A DNA stretch of 53,343 nt. Source: Moraxella bovoculi 237 (GTDB taxonomy: Bacteria; Pseudomonadota; Gammaproteobacteria; Pseudomonadales; Moraxellaceae). Below, piece by piece: positions 1 to 9,327 of this stretch (positions are counted from its first letter, which is position 1; each line of letters starts with the position of its first letter). The notes under the pieces were generated by a model. The model did not search any database. It was not told the origin of the DNA and saw nothing but the letters and a program-made list of their open reading frames with translations. The translations under genes were made by a program, and so were the position numbers. Location: assembly GCF_000696305.2 (NCBI RefSeq), contig NZ_AOMT01000010.1, positions 3 to 53,345 of the forward strand. Direction: 5' to 3'.

Positions 1-24
1 TTTTTATTGGATTGAGTTTAGTGA

Positions 25-1407
25 TTAAGCCTTGTTGATTTTTTGCATGGCTTTTTCATATAGGTCGCCGAATTTTTCTTTGGCGGTGTGTACGAATTCA
101 TGATCGGCTTGCTCGTCGATCATTGAGCTGATTTTGGTGAACAGCTCTTTGGTTTTTGATTTTTGGTACACAGGTAGGCGTTTGCATACTTCTGTGACTT
201 TCTCGCGAACTTCTGCCAATACTTTCTCGTCACCTTTGGCATCTAGGATGTCGCAGATCCAACCTGCCAGCTCAACGCACTCAGCTTCTTTGAAGCCGCG
301 CGAAGTAACAGCAGGCGTGCCTAGACGGATGCCTGAGGTCACGAATGGTGATTTAGGGTCGTTTGGCACAGAGTTTTTGTTCACGGTGATGTGAGCATCG
401 CCAAGCCATTTGTCCGCTTCTTTGCCTGTGATGCCTTGCTTGATTAGGCTGATCAGCATTAGGTGGTTTTGGGTGCCGCCTGATACCACGTCATAGCCAC
501 GATCGACGATGGTCTGCGCCATGGCTTGTGCGTTTTTGACGACTTGTTGTTGGTATTCTTTGAACTCTGGTGACATCGCTTCTTTGAAGCAGACAGCTTT
601 TGCGGCGATGGCGTGCATGAGTGGACCGCCTTGCGAGCCGGGGAATACCGCTGAGTTTAGTTTCTTTTCGATCTCTTCGTTGGCTTTGGCCAGGATTAGA
701 CCTGAACGCGGACCGCGTAGGGTCTTATGGGTTGTGGTAGTGACGACGTCAGCGATTTGAATGGGGCTTGGATATACACCAGCGGCTACCAGGCCTGCCA
801 CGTGCGCCATGTCAACGAATAGGTATGCGCCTACTTCGTCTGCGATGTCGCGGAATTTTTGCCAATCCATGACTTGTGAATAAGCTGAGAAGCCTGCGAT
901 GATCATCTTTGGCTTATGCTCACGAGCCAGACGCGCCACTTCATCATAATCGATCAAGCCATTATCATCGATGCCATAATGCACGGCATTATAGGTCTTG
1001 CCTGAGAATGATACGCTGGCACCGTGAGTTAGGTGACCACCGTGAGCCAGGCTCATGCCAAGAACGGTATCGCCTGCTTCTAGTAGTGCAAGATACACCG
1101 CAGCGTTCGCGCTAGAGCCCGCGTGAGGCTGTACATTCGCGTAGTCTGCACCGAACAGCTCTTTGGCGCGGTCGATGGCGATCTGCTCGATCACGTCCAC
1201 GTGTTCACATCCGCCGTAGTAGCGCTTACCTGGGTAGCCTTCGGCGTATTTGTTGGTCAGTGATGAACCTTGAGCTTCCATAACAGCAGGAGAGCAGTAG
1301 TTTTCTGATGCGATCAGCTCAATGTGATCTTCTTGGCGCTGACTTTCAGCATCGATGGCAGCGGCAAGTTCTGGGTCGTAAGCGTGTAGCGAGATGTCTT
1401 TAAACAT
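25..1407 (-). CDS. glyA: Serine hydroxymethyltransferase with C-terminal extension
   Basis: PLP enzyme that interconverts serine plus tetrahydrofolate with glycine plus 5,10-methylene-THF, the main source of cytosolic one-carbon units. The sequence shows the N-terminal [15 protein letters not shown] and [15 protein letters not shown] blocks, and [14 protein letters not shown] carrying the PLP lysine near residue 229. At 460 residues it is longer than the usual ~417. The canonical fold ends near VCKRLPVY and is followed by about 42 mostly charged, probably helical residues. The ATG is preceded by an AAAGG ribosome site. A short hairpin lies just upstream in the leader. The family call is certain; the role of the tail is unknown. 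Confidence 0.97.
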   Translation of the reverse strand: MFKDISLHAYDPELAAAIDAESQRQEDHIELIASENYCSPAVMEAQGSSLTNKYAEGYPGKRYYGGCEHVDVIEQIAIDRAKELFGADYANVQPHAGSSANAAVYLALLEAGDTVLGMSLAHGGHLTHGASVSFSGKTYNAVHYGIDDNGLIDYDEVARLAREHKPKMIIAGFSAYSQVMDWQKFRDIADEVGAYLFVDMAHVAGLVAAGVYPSPIQIADVVTTTTHKTLRGPRSGLILAKANEEIEKKLNSAVFPGSQGGPLMHAIAAKAVCFKEAMSPEFKEYQQQVVKNAQAMAQTIVDRGYDVVSGGTQNHLMLISLIKQGITGKEADKWLGDAHITVNKNSVPNDPKSPFVTSGIRLGTPAVTSRGFKEAECVELAGWICDILDAKGDEKVLAEVREKVTEVCKRLPVYQKSKTKELFTKISSMIDEQADHEFVHTAKEKFGDLYEKAMQKINKA

Positions 1408-1426
1408 GGATATACCTTTTAAAGTG

Positions 1427-1447
1427 TGGGGAATAAAAAAATCCCCA
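1427..1447 (-). promoter_or_regulatory. Leader hairpin upstream of glyA
   Basis: Perfect 6-bp inverted repeat TGGGGA/TCCCCA with a 9-nt loop that is T-rich on the glyA strand, 20-40 nt before the glyA start. It is not followed by a T run, so it is not a standard terminator for ubiC. It may be an RNA-stability or translation element. Function is inferred only. Confidence 0.3.
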
Positions 1448-1587
1448 TTAGTGTATCATAATTTGCCAAAAATAACACAGCCGTTTACCGCTTTTGAGCG
1501 TCAATCTAGCGATAAAATTCATACCATATTGATGATATCGGTATCATACATTTGCATATCAATCAGCAGCAAATAGACTTTGTATTT

Positions 1588-2040
1588 TTATTGATGAAAT
1601 GCATCCAAAAAATGCTCTTCGATTAATAGCTTTCGACCGTGCCAGTCATAGACGGTTGCCCGACCATACCGCCCATCATAACAAAAAATATACCGATCAT
1701 AGGGTAGTTTGCGGTTCTTTTTGAACATCACATAGCCGATGGGGGTGCGTTTTAGGTGGCGTAAGCGCTTGGCATCACCAACTAGGCTATTCACAGGAAA
1801 GACGCTCTTGGCGCGCACCCATGCAGATTCGCTGCTGCCGAATAACAGCACTTCACGCACCCAAGCCAAGGCAGGGCGATGAGAAGGTAAGTTTAGTAAT
1901 TTTTTATGACATAAATCAATGGCTTGATAGCCTTCTTTGATGACTTGCACGCGCAAAGACTGCCCTGACTTTGCTTCTAGCAGGGCGGTCAATGAACCTT
2001 CGGCGGTCAAATAGGGTATCAAATAATCTGGCGGATTCAT
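1588..2040 (-). CDS. ubiC: Chorismate--pyruvate lyase
   Basis: Cytosolic enzyme that splits chorismate into 4-hydroxybenzoate and pyruvate, the first committed step of ubiquinone synthesis. The 150-residue protein matches the small UbiC family: an N-terminal LTAEGSLTALLE segment, REVLLFG then AWVRAKSVFP in the middle, LKRTPIGYVMF, and a C-terminal RATVYDWHGRKLLIEEHFL that aligns with the end of the fold. It lies upstream of glyA on the same strand, separated by 180 bp. No convincing Shine-Dalgarno precedes the ATG. ubiA, its usual neighbour in enterics, is not beside it here. Confidence 0.88.
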   Translation of the reverse strand: MNPPDYLIPYLTAEGSLTALLEAKSGQSLRVQVIKEGYQAIDLCHKKLLNLPSHRPALAWVREVLLFGSSESAWVRAKSVFPVNSLVGDAKRLRHLKRTPIGYVMFKKNRKLPYDRYIFCYDGRYGRATVYDWHGRKLLIEEHFLDAFHQ

Positions 2041-2262
2041 TTATAAAACAGATCAAAAATATGCAAAAATTTTAGCATAAAAGTGGGTTTTTTGGCAGAA
2101 ATGGCGATTTTTTAAGATAAATTGTTACAAATTTAGGTTAATTTGGGGTTAATTTCTTAAAAATTTTAGGGAGTATTTTGATGGTTTTTGTGGGTTTTCA
2201 CATAACTGACACATGAGAAATTTTGATAAATATTTTGAATTTTCATGAAGTTGCACAAAAAT

Positions 2263-2278
2263 ATGATTGAATAATCAT
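2263..2278. promoter_or_regulatory. Operator-like inverted repeat upstream of aceA
   Basis: ATGATT-GAAT-AATCAT, a perfect 6-4-6 palindrome about 205-220 bp before the aceA start and just upstream of the promoter-like TTGATG/TATCAT pair. It could bind a dimeric regulator. The regulator is unknown. Confidence 0.3.
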
Positions 2279-2428
2279 CATTTGATGTAATGAAAATTGG
2301 TCTATCATTTATTTTTAAAATACCGAACATTATGGTCGCCTATTGGATAAACGCAAAACTTTTGGGTATTCTGTATTTTAAGAATCGCAGGCAACTAATT
2401 ACCCATCGGTATAGGCAGTGATTTGGTT

Positions 2429-2448
2429 AGTGCAGCGGGCGCTGTACT
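2429..2448 (+). promoter_or_regulatory. GC-rich hairpin in aceA leader
   Basis: AGTGCAGC-GGGC-GCTGTACT forms an 8-bp stem (one G-U pair) with a 4-nt loop, ending 34 nt before the aceA start. No T run follows, so it is more likely a leader or stability element than a terminator. Confidence 0.35.
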
Positions 2449-2482
2449 GATGACAATCCACCATGGAATCTAGGAGACTATC

Positions 2483-4081
2483 ATGACTTATCAATCAGCT
2501 TTAGAACACGTTCGCAGTGTTAAAGAAAAATTGGGTGGCACTTGGGACGCTATCCGTCCAGAAGACGCTGCTCGTATGATTGTTCAAAACCGCTTCAAAA
2601 CAGGTCTTGACATTGCTAAATACACCGCTGCCATCATGCGTAAAGACATGGCAGAGTATGATGCTGACAACACCAAATACACTCAATCACTAGGCTGCTG
2701 GCACGGTTTCATCGCTCAGCAAAAAATGATTGCTAACAAAAAATACTTCGGCACTACCAACAAGCGTTACATCTACCTATCAGGCTGGATGGTTGCTGCA
2801 CTTCGTTCAGAATTCGGTCCATTACCTGACCAATCTATGCACGAAAAAACCGCTGTGCCTAAGCTAATCGAAGAGATCTACACTTTCCTACGTCAAGCTG
2901 ACGCAAAAGAGCTAAACGATCTATTCCGTGCCCTTCAAAAGGCTGAAGAAGCTGGCGACAGCGCAAAAGTTAAAGAAATCGAAAGCCAAATCGACAACTT
3001 CGAAACTCACGTTGTGCCAATCATCGCTGACATCGACGCAGGTTTTGGTAACGAAGAGGCGACTTACCTACTAACCAAGCAAATGATTGAAGCGGGTGCA
3101 TGTGCAATCCAAATCGAAAACCAAGTATCTGACGCTAAGCAGTGTGGTCACCAAGCTGGCAAAGTAACTGTGCCACACGAAGACTTCCTAGCTAAGATCA
3201 ACGCAGTACGTTACGCGTTCCTAGAACTAGGCGTTGACGAAGGTGTTATCGTAGCACGTACTGACTCAGAAGGTGCTGACCTAACTCAAAAAATCCCAGT
3301 ATCTCGTGAGCCAGGCGACCTAGCTTCTAAGTACATCAGCTACCTAGAAACTACTGAAATCGACATCGCTGATGCGAAAGAAGACGAAATCCTAATCAAG
3401 CGTGACGGCAAGCTACACCGCCCAACTCGCCTAGCCTCTGGTCTATATCAGTTTCGCGAAGGCACTCAGCACGACCGCGTTGTACTTGACTGCGTAACTT
3501 CGCTACAAAACGGCGCTGACATGATCTGGATCGAAACTCCAACGCCAGACGTAGCAGGCATCGCAAGCTTCGTAAACGACATCAAAAAGCAAGTTCCAGA
3601 TGCAAAATTGGTTTACAACAACTCACCATCATTCAACTGGACCATCAACTTCCGTCAACAAGCGTACGATCGCTGGGTTGCTGAAGGTAAAGATGTATCA
3701 GGCTACGACCGTGCTAAGCTAATGGACGCACAGTACGACGATTCAGAGTTGGCTCGTGACGCTGACGAAAAAATCCGTACTTTCCAAGCAGACGCAGCTC
3801 GTGAAGCAGGTGTATTCCACCACCTAATCACACTACCAACTTACCACACCGCAGCTCTATCTACTCACGAGCTAGCACAAGGTTACTTCGGTGATGAAGG
3901 CATGTTGGCATACGTAGCAGGCGTACAACGTAAAGAAATCCGCGGCGGTATCGCTTGCGTGAAACACCAAGCAATGGCTGGTTCTGACATCGGCGACGAC
4001 CACAAAGAGATCTTCTCTGGTGAGAATGCTCTTAAAGCTGGCGATGCGAGCAAGAACACCATGAACCAATTTGGCGGCTAA
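2483..4081 (+). CDS. aceA: Isocitrate lyase (long form)
   Basis: Cleaves isocitrate to succinate and glyoxylate, the first glyoxylate-shunt step, allowing growth on acetate and fatty acids. The active-site signature KQCGH lies in the SDAKQCGHQAGK block, about residues 216-226. DIDAGFGNEEATYLLTK and IEIETPTP-like metal and substrate segments are also present. At 532 residues it is the longer type found in Pseudomonas and Acinetobacter rather than the ~430-residue enteric type. TAGGAGA sits ahead of the ATG. Codon use is strongly biased (many CTA leucine and GTA valine codons), implying high expression. glcB follows, but a strong hairpin lies between them. Confidence 0.97.
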   Translation: MTYQSALEHVRSVKEKLGGTWDAIRPEDAARMIVQNRFKTGLDIAKYTAAIMRKDMAEYDADNTKYTQSLGCWHGFIAQQKMIANKKYFGTTNKRYIYLSGWMVAALRSEFGPLPDQSMHEKTAVPKLIEEIYTFLRQADAKELNDLFRALQKAEEAGDSAKVKEIESQIDNFETHVVPIIADIDAGFGNEEATYLLTKQMIEAGACAIQIENQVSDAKQCGHQAGKVTVPHEDFLAKINAVRYAFLELGVDEGVIVARTDSEGADLTQKIPVSREPGDLASKYISYLETTEIDIADAKEDEILIKRDGKLHRPTRLASGLYQFREGTQHDRVVLDCVTSLQNGADMIWIETPTPDVAGIASFVNDIKKQVPDAKLVYNNSPSFNWTINFRQQAYDRWVAEGKDVSGYDRAKLMDAQYDDSELARDADEKIRTFQADAAREAGVFHHLITLPTYHTAALSTHELAQGYFGDEGMLAYVAGVQRKEIRGGIACVKHQAMAGSDIGDDHKEIFSGENALKAGDASKNTMNQFGG

Positions 4082-4107
4082 TCATTCGCTGTCTAAATGA
4101 CTAATCC

Positions 4108-4143
4108 AAACGGTGTTCTGCTGTCAAGGTAGAACACCGTTTT
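4108..4143 (+). terminator. Terminator between aceA and glcB
   Basis: Inverted repeat AAACGGTGTTCT/AGAACACCGTTT around an 11-nt loop, followed by TTTGTTT. It lies about 27 bp after the aceA stop and ends only ~30 bp before the glcB start, leaving almost no room for a full glcB promoter after it. It may act as a partial terminator. Confidence 0.75.
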
Positions 4144-4173
4144 TGTTTAAATTTTGATTTTAAGGATAAAATT

Positions 4174-6336
4174 ATGGCTACTACTCGTATTACCAAAGGC
4201 GCTCTTGCCATCGATAAGATTCTATTTGATTTTATTGAGAATGAGGCTTTGCCAGCTGCTAAGCTTGACAGCGACACTTATTGGAAAAACTTTGAACAAG
4301 TTGTTCTTGACCTAACCCCAAAAAACAAAGCACTACTTGCTCGCCGTGAAGAGCTACAAGCCAAGATCGATGACTGGCACAAGAATAATCCCTATGAGCT
4401 TGGTGCCTATAAGAATTTCTTGACTAAGATTGGTTATCTTGAGCCTGAAGTTGCTGACTTTGAGATCACCACGCAGAATGTGGATGATGAGATTGCGACC
4501 ATCGCAGGCGCTCAGCTTGTTGTGCCTGTGCGTAACGCACGTTATGCATTGAACGCTGCTAACGCTCGTTGGGGCAGCTTGTATGATGCTTTGTATGGCT
4601 TTGACGTGATTTCAGAAGAGAATGGCGCAGAGAAAGGCAAAGGCTACAACCCTGTGCGCGGCGCCAAAGTCGTTGAATTCGCTAAGAATTTCTTAGATGA
4701 GACATTCCCGCTACAAAGTGGCTCACACGCAGACGCGACCGCTTACACCATCAAAGATGGTCAGCTATCAGTATCATTAGGCGATACCAAGACCACATTA
4801 AAAGACAATAAACTTGCTGGTTTTAATGGCGCGACTGACGAGCCAACCGAAATTATCCTAAAAAATAACGGCCTACACGTCATCATCCAAATCGATCCAA
4901 ATAGCCCGATCGGTAAAGACGACAAAGCAGGTGTTAAGGATGTCGTTCTAGAATCGGCCGTTACCACGATTCAGGACTTAGAAGACTCAGTTGCCGCTGT
5001 CGATGCTGAAGAGAAAGTAGAAGGCTATCGCAACTGGCTAGGTCTAATGAAGGGTGATTTATCTGAAACTCTAGAAAAAAATGGCAAAACCATCACTCGC
5101 ACACTAAACGCTGATCGTACTTATACCGATTTGTCGGGCAACACTCAGAAGCTACACGGTCGTTCGGTCATGTTGCTTCGTAACGTGGGTCACCTGATGA
5201 CGAACCCTGCGATTTTGGTGAATGGCGAAGAGATTTTTGAGGGTATCATGGATGCGCTTGTCACGCCAATGCTGACTGCCGTGGACATCCGTGGTGAGAA
5301 CACGCTGCGCAACTCTCGCACAGGTTCGATGTACATTGTGAAGCCAAAAATGCATGGCTCTGATGAAGTGGCATTTGCAGTAGAGCTGTTCGAGCGTGCC
5401 GAGCAAGTAATCGGCCTGCCTAAGAACAGCCTAAAAATGGGCATCATGGACGAAGAGCGTAGAACGTCTGCCAACCTTAAAAACTGTATCGAAAAAGCAC
5501 CAGAGCGCACCATCTTTATTAACACAGGCTTCATGGATAGAACGGGCGATGAGATTCACACCGCCATGCATGCAGGCGCATTTGTGCGTAAGGGCGACGT
5601 AAAAGGTCAAACTTGGTTCGGTGCCTACGAAGAGCGCAACGTGTCTATCGGTCTAAAAGCAGGGCTTCGCGGCAAAGCGCAAATCGGTAAAGGCATGTGG
5701 CCAAAACCTGACGAGTTGGCTGACATGTACCGCGCTAAGATCGAACACCCACAAGCTGGCGCGAACTGTGCTTGGGTACCATCACCTAGCGGTGCGGTAA
5801 TTCATGCTATCCATTACCATCAGTGTAATGTTATGAATCGTCAAGAAGAGCTTGCCAAGCTTGCCACGCCAAGCCTTGATGATCTTCTGACCATTCCACT
5901 TGCCACCGATACGAACTGGACAGCAGATGAGAAGCGTCGTGAGCTTGAGAATAATTGTCAAGGCATCTTGGGCTATGTTGTGCGCTGGGTTGATTTGGGT
6001 GTGGGCTGTTCAAAAGTGCCTGACATCAATAACGTCGGCCTGATGGAAGACCGTGCGACCTTGCGTATCTCGTCGCAGCACGTTGCCAACTGGTTGGCTC
6101 ACGGCGTCGTAACGTCTGATGAGGTGATGGAAGTTTTAAAACGCATGGCGAAAGTTGTGGATGAGCAAAACGCAAGCGATCCTGCGTATCGTCCGATGGC
6201 GGATGACTTTGATAATAACATCGCCTTTAATGCTGCTGCTGACCTAATCTTCAAAGGCGCGACACAGCCGTCTGGCTACACTGAGCCATTGCTGCACAAG
6301 GCAAGATTGAAACTTAAAGGCTATCAAGGCGACTGA
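4174..6336 (+). CDS. glcB: Malate synthase G
   Basis: Condenses glyoxylate with acetyl-CoA to give malate, completing the glyoxylate shunt begun by AceA. The 720-residue length is that of the monomeric G isoform. Recognisable blocks are [12 protein letters not shown], a long conserved core near residues 385-400 ([15 protein letters not shown]), [14 protein letters not shown], and the C-terminal region with [11 protein letters not shown]. An AAGGA ribosome site precedes the ATG. Codon bias is weaker than in aceA. A strong terminator follows the gene. Confidence 0.97.
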   Translation: MATTRITKGALAIDKILFDFIENEALPAAKLDSDTYWKNFEQVVLDLTPKNKALLARREELQAKIDDWHKNNPYELGAYKNFLTKIGYLEPEVADFEITTQNVDDEIATIAGAQLVVPVRNARYALNAANARWGSLYDALYGFDVISEENGAEKGKGYNPVRGAKVVEFAKNFLDETFPLQSGSHADATAYTIKDGQLSVSLGDTKTTLKDNKLAGFNGATDEPTEIILKNNGLHVIIQIDPNSPIGKDDKAGVKDVVLESAVTTIQDLEDSVAAVDAEEKVEGYRNWLGLMKGDLSETLEKNGKTITRTLNADRTYTDLSGNTQKLHGRSVMLLRNVGHLMTNPAILVNGEEIFEGIMDALVTPMLTAVDIRGENTLRNSRTGSMYIVKPKMHGSDEVAFAVELFERAEQVIGLPKNSLKMGIMDEERRTSANLKNCIEKAPERTIFINTGFMDRTGDEIHTAMHAGAFVRKGDVKGQTWFGAYEERNVSIGLKAGLRGKAQIGKGMWPKPDELADMYRAKIEHPQAGANCAWVPSPSGAVIHAIHYHQCNVMNRQEELAKLATPSLDDLLTIPLATDTNWTADEKRRELENNCQGILGYVVRWVDLGVGCSKVPDINNVGLMEDRATLRISSQHVANWLAHGVVTSDEVMEVLKRMAKVVDEQNASDPAYRPMADDFDNNIAFNAAADLIFKGATQPSGYTEPLLHKARLKLKGYQGD

Positions 6337-6359
6337 TATAAGTTACCTAAATAGCTAAC

Positions 6360-6388
6360 AAAACCCCAAACTTAGGTTTGGGGTTTTT
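6360..6388 (+). terminator. Terminator after glcB
   Basis: AAAACCCCAAAC/GTTTGGGGTTTT around a 4-nt loop, followed by further T residues, 24 bp past the glcB stop. Confidence 0.85.
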
Positions 6389-6429
6389 GGTTTAAATGTA
6401 GGTTATTTCTCGTTAAGTAGTAAGCTTAA

Positions 6430-7080
6430 TCACAACCTTACCAACCACAAATTCATCCTAAAACCAACAAATAAACACCCCACGCCAAACATGGCGAGCG
6501 TCATAATGAACGGACGAGATCCGAATATATCTGCCAGTTTTTGCCACTAAATACCAACAGCAGCAAATACAAAAAGCTGACAAGTTGCAAAATCACTGCT
6601 AATACAAAAAACGTCAAAAACGGCTTATCGTAAGTCGGACTAACAAACTGCACAAAAAAACGACAAGAAAAACAAAATTGCCTTAGGGTTGGTCAGGCTG
6701 AGCGACAACAATCGGTGAAAGTAGTTTTGATTTGCTACTTTTGGTGGGTTAAAGCTTTGATTGGCGATGAGATGCCTGTTCTTAAATGTGTGATAAGCCC
6801 CGATGATTAGGCGTATCCCAAGGTATGCCAAATAACAGCCGCCAATAAGCTTGATGACATCAAACGTGCTGGGGTAGAGCTTTAGTAGTGTCCCCGCTCC
6901 GAACACGGTCGCCAGTATCAGTATTGTATCACCCACCAAGATTCTTGACATGGTCTGTCCGCCGGCTCTTTTGCCACGAGATGCTGCCACCGATAGACAG
7001 TACAGACTGTTGGCGCTAGGCAAGGTAATGATGATAATCACGCCGATGAGATAAGCAGTCAGGTCTGTGATGCCGAACAT
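6430..7080 (-). pseudogene. LysE/RhtB-family amino-acid exporter, frameshifted
   Basis: The first 146 codons encode an intact LysE-type N-terminal half: MFGITDLTAYLIGVI, a PSANSLYCLSVAASRGKRAG block and LGIRLIIGAY, ending in LTNPKAILFFLSFF. The frame then breaks at a run of seven A (plus strand 6654-6660). Dropping one base restores VQFVSPTYDKPFLTFFVLA and on to a W-Q segment. A second shift near 6518 is needed to reach the final MTLAMFGVGCLFVGF segment ending at a TGA at 6430. At least two frameshifts argue for a pseudogene, although homopolymer miscalls or slippage are possible. The intact protein would resemble LeuE-type exporters. ppaC lies 11 bp upstream on the same strand. Confidence 0.8.
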
Positions 7081-7091
7081 GGGTTTTCCGT

Positions 7092-8069
7092 CTAGTTGTG
7101 ATATACCTCAAGAGCGGGGACGATTTGCTTTTTGCGGCTGACGATGCCTGTTAGGCTAAATAGACCGTCTTGGGCGGCGGTGTTAAATGCCTTGGATAAG
7201 ATGGTATTTTGAGTATCATCGTAAGCGATGGCATAGCCTGTTCGCTGTGCGATGTCCACGATGGCTATCATCAGGTGGTCAAGTTGCTTTTCTTGTTTTA
7301 GGGTTTGGGCGGTCGTGATGAGATCGTCCATTCGTCCGATGATTTGAGGCAGATTCATGGTCTCGATCCCTGCGATGCCCCATTTGCTCGTGCCGAATTG
7401 ATATTCTTTGTAATCCATCAGTAGGATGTCGCGGGCAGATAGATGGCTGACGTCACTTTTTGCTAAGAACATGGCTTGGGCGAAATCATCCTTTTGCGAT
7501 TCGCTCATGTTGGCGATAGCAAGTAGCTCTGCTGCCACCATGCGATCATCATCTGTGGTGGTGGGGCTGTTTAAGTTTAGGGTGTCTGATAGAATCGCAG
7601 ACAGCATGAACGTCGCCAGCAAGGGTGTGATGGTGATGGACTTTTGGATGAACATCTCATACAGGATCGTGCAGGTGCAGCCCACAGGGTAGATGCGAAC
7701 GTAGGCGGGTGTAGGCGTTGATATGCCTAGCTTATGATGATCGATGATGTATCTTATATCAAAGTCTGCCAAATGCGCAATCGATTGAGCAGGTTCATTA
7801 TGATCGGTCAAGCCAATCAAGTCGCCCAGGCTTAATGTGCTTAAGGGCTGATTGGGATCTAAGTAAGGCAAAATCTCAGGTGTCAAACCAGCTAATTCAT
7901 CAGAATAATGCTGCCAAAGATAATCCAGCACAAACTTCGTCTCAAGGTTTGGCACGCCAAGTCGATAGGGTGTGGCGGCGATGTCTTGAGCATTTAACCA
8001 ATGAGCGAACGCGAACGCAGAGGCGAACGCATCGGTATCAGGAGAAGTGTGACCAAAAATATGATGCAT
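7092..8069 (-). CDS. ppaC: Manganese-dependent inorganic pyrophosphatase (family II)
   Basis: Hydrolyses pyrophosphate to phosphate in the cytosol. It belongs to the DHH superfamily: GHTSPDTDAFAS at residues 6-17 supplies Mn ligands, IDHHKLG near residue 109 is the DHH motif, and SRKKQIVP near the C-terminus is the substrate-binding SRKKQ motif. The 325-residue length fits the family. It lies between nagZ (9 bp upstream) and the exporter pseudogene, all on the minus strand, so it is probably co-transcribed with nagZ. Confidence 0.95.
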   Translation of the reverse strand: MHHIFGHTSPDTDAFASAFAFAHWLNAQDIAATPYRLGVPNLETKFVLDYLWQHYSDELAGLTPEILPYLDPNQPLSTLSLGDLIGLTDHNEPAQSIAHLADFDIRYIIDHHKLGISTPTPAYVRIYPVGCTCTILYEMFIQKSITITPLLATFMLSAILSDTLNLNSPTTTDDDRMVAAELLAIANMSESQKDDFAQAMFLAKSDVSHLSARDILLMDYKEYQFGTSKWGIAGIETMNLPQIIGRMDDLITTAQTLKQEKQLDHLMIAIVDIAQRTGYAIAYDDTQNTILSKAFNTAAQDGLFSLTGIVSRKKQIVPALEVYHN

Positions 8070-8078
8070 GATAAGCCT

Positions 8079-9155
8079 TTATGAATTCGTGCTGTAGTTG
8101 GTAGGGTCTTTACCATCCTTGGCGGTGATCGCCTCACCAAAGAACGCCTTCATGACGTTGTCTTTGGCAGTGTTGTAATGCGCGAAGGCTTGGCAGGTGC
8201 TGATGAGATCGCCTTGCCATGTTGGGATGATGCTTTTCATTTTGCTGAATCGGTTTACCACCTCAGGCATGGTCTTGGCAAATTCTACCGCGCGCATGGC
8301 ATCATCACGGTTATTGCAGACCAGCACCATGTCGCAGCCCGCTTCGATGGCGGACTTGACGCGAGCGGTGACATCGCCTGCGACATGAGCAGCTTTCATT
8401 GATAGGTCGTCTGAGAATAGCACGCCATCATAGCCTAATTGCTGTCTTAGAATGTCTTGTAGCCAGACTTTTGAGAAGCCTGCTGGCTTGTCATCGATTT
8501 GGCTAAATATCACATGCGCAGGCATGAGTGCATCGAGTTTTGATAAGTTATTTTTGAAGGTGATGAGGTCGCAGGTCCATATTTCGTCGAGGGTGCGCTC
8601 ATCCACCGCGTCCGAGACGTGCGAGTCAGGGGCGATGGAGCCGTGACCCGGGAAGTGCTTGCCGGTGGCTTTCATGCCTGCATCATTCATACCATCGATA
8701 AAGAGCGCTGATAGAGCGGTGACAGCCTCTGGGTTGGCATGAAAGGCGCGATCACCAATAACCAGACTGCAACCATCAATGTCCATGACAGGCGCAAAGC
8801 TGATATCCACGCCCACCGCGAGTACCTCGCACGCCATTAGGTAGCCTGTATCATAGGCGAGCGATAAGGCAAGCTCTTGATTGTCATCATAAATCTCTCC
8901 GAGTCGTCCCATCGCAGGCAGGGGTGTAAAACCATCGCGAAAGCGCGCCACTCGGCCGCCTTCTTGGTCGGCGCTGATGATAAGATTGGGATTGATGGCT
9001 CTCATGCTGTCAGTTAAGGCGCGCACTTGGGTAGGGTCTGCCACGTTACGCTTAAATAAAATCACGCCGCCCAATGCGTCATTTGCTAAGAAGTCCTTAT
9101 CGTCGTCGGTTAGGGTCAGACCATCCATGTCTGCCATGATGATGCCAGTTGCCAT
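8079..9155 (-). CDS. nagZ: Beta-N-acetylhexosaminidase of peptidoglycan recycling
   Basis: Cytosolic glycoside hydrolase family 3 enzyme that removes GlcNAc from GlcNAc-anhydroMurNAc peptides during cell-wall recycling. Motifs seen are SADQEGGRVARF, the NagZ catalytic His/Asp loop in KHFPGHGSIAPDSH, and the nucleophile segment LFSDDLSMKA. The 358-residue length fits. It is divergent from prc across 170 bp and sits 9 bp ahead of ppaC. Confidence 0.95.
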   Translation of the reverse strand: MATGIIMADMDGLTLTDDDKDFLANDALGGVILFKRNVADPTQVRALTDSMRAINPNLIISADQEGGRVARFRDGFTPLPAMGRLGEIYDDNQELALSLAYDTGYLMACEVLAVGVDISFAPVMDIDGCSLVIGDRAFHANPEAVTALSALFIDGMNDAGMKATGKHFPGHGSIAPDSHVSDAVDERTLDEIWTCDLITFKNNLSKLDALMPAHVIFSQIDDKPAGFSKVWLQDILRQQLGYDGVLFSDDLSMKAAHVAGDVTARVKSAIEAGCDMVLVCNNRDDAMRAVEFAKTMPEVVNRFSKMKSIIPTWQGDLISTCQAFAHYNTAKDNVMKAFFGEAITAKDGKDPTNYSTNS

Positions 9156-9327
9156 AACTTACCTTAGTGTAGTGAAATAAATTTGCTTATTATACGATGA
9201 ATTTGGACAAATGTATCAATCGGTAGAAATTTACTCACAAAAACCATCACACAAGCAAGGTTGAGTATGGTAAGATAATGCGAATTTTTCTTAATTTCAC
9301 CGATTGATAATAACATTGGAATATATT

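Larger units (their letters stand above)
2041..2482. other. 442-bp intergenic region upstream of aceA
   Basis: No gene is visible. The region is AT-rich and separates the divergent ubiC and aceA. It holds a perfect inverted repeat ATGATT-GAAT-AATCAT at 2263-2278, a weak promoter-like pair (TTGATG at 2282-2287, TATCAT at 2303-2308, spacing 15), and a stable hairpin at 2429-2448 in the presumed aceA leader. Length and content suggest regulated expression of the glyoxylate shunt. Confidence 0.5.

Noticed and set aside
9304-9327. TTG start for prc adding eight residues
   Set aside because: The ATG at 9328 directly begins a standard signal peptide, and the extra residues would disrupt its basic N-terminus.
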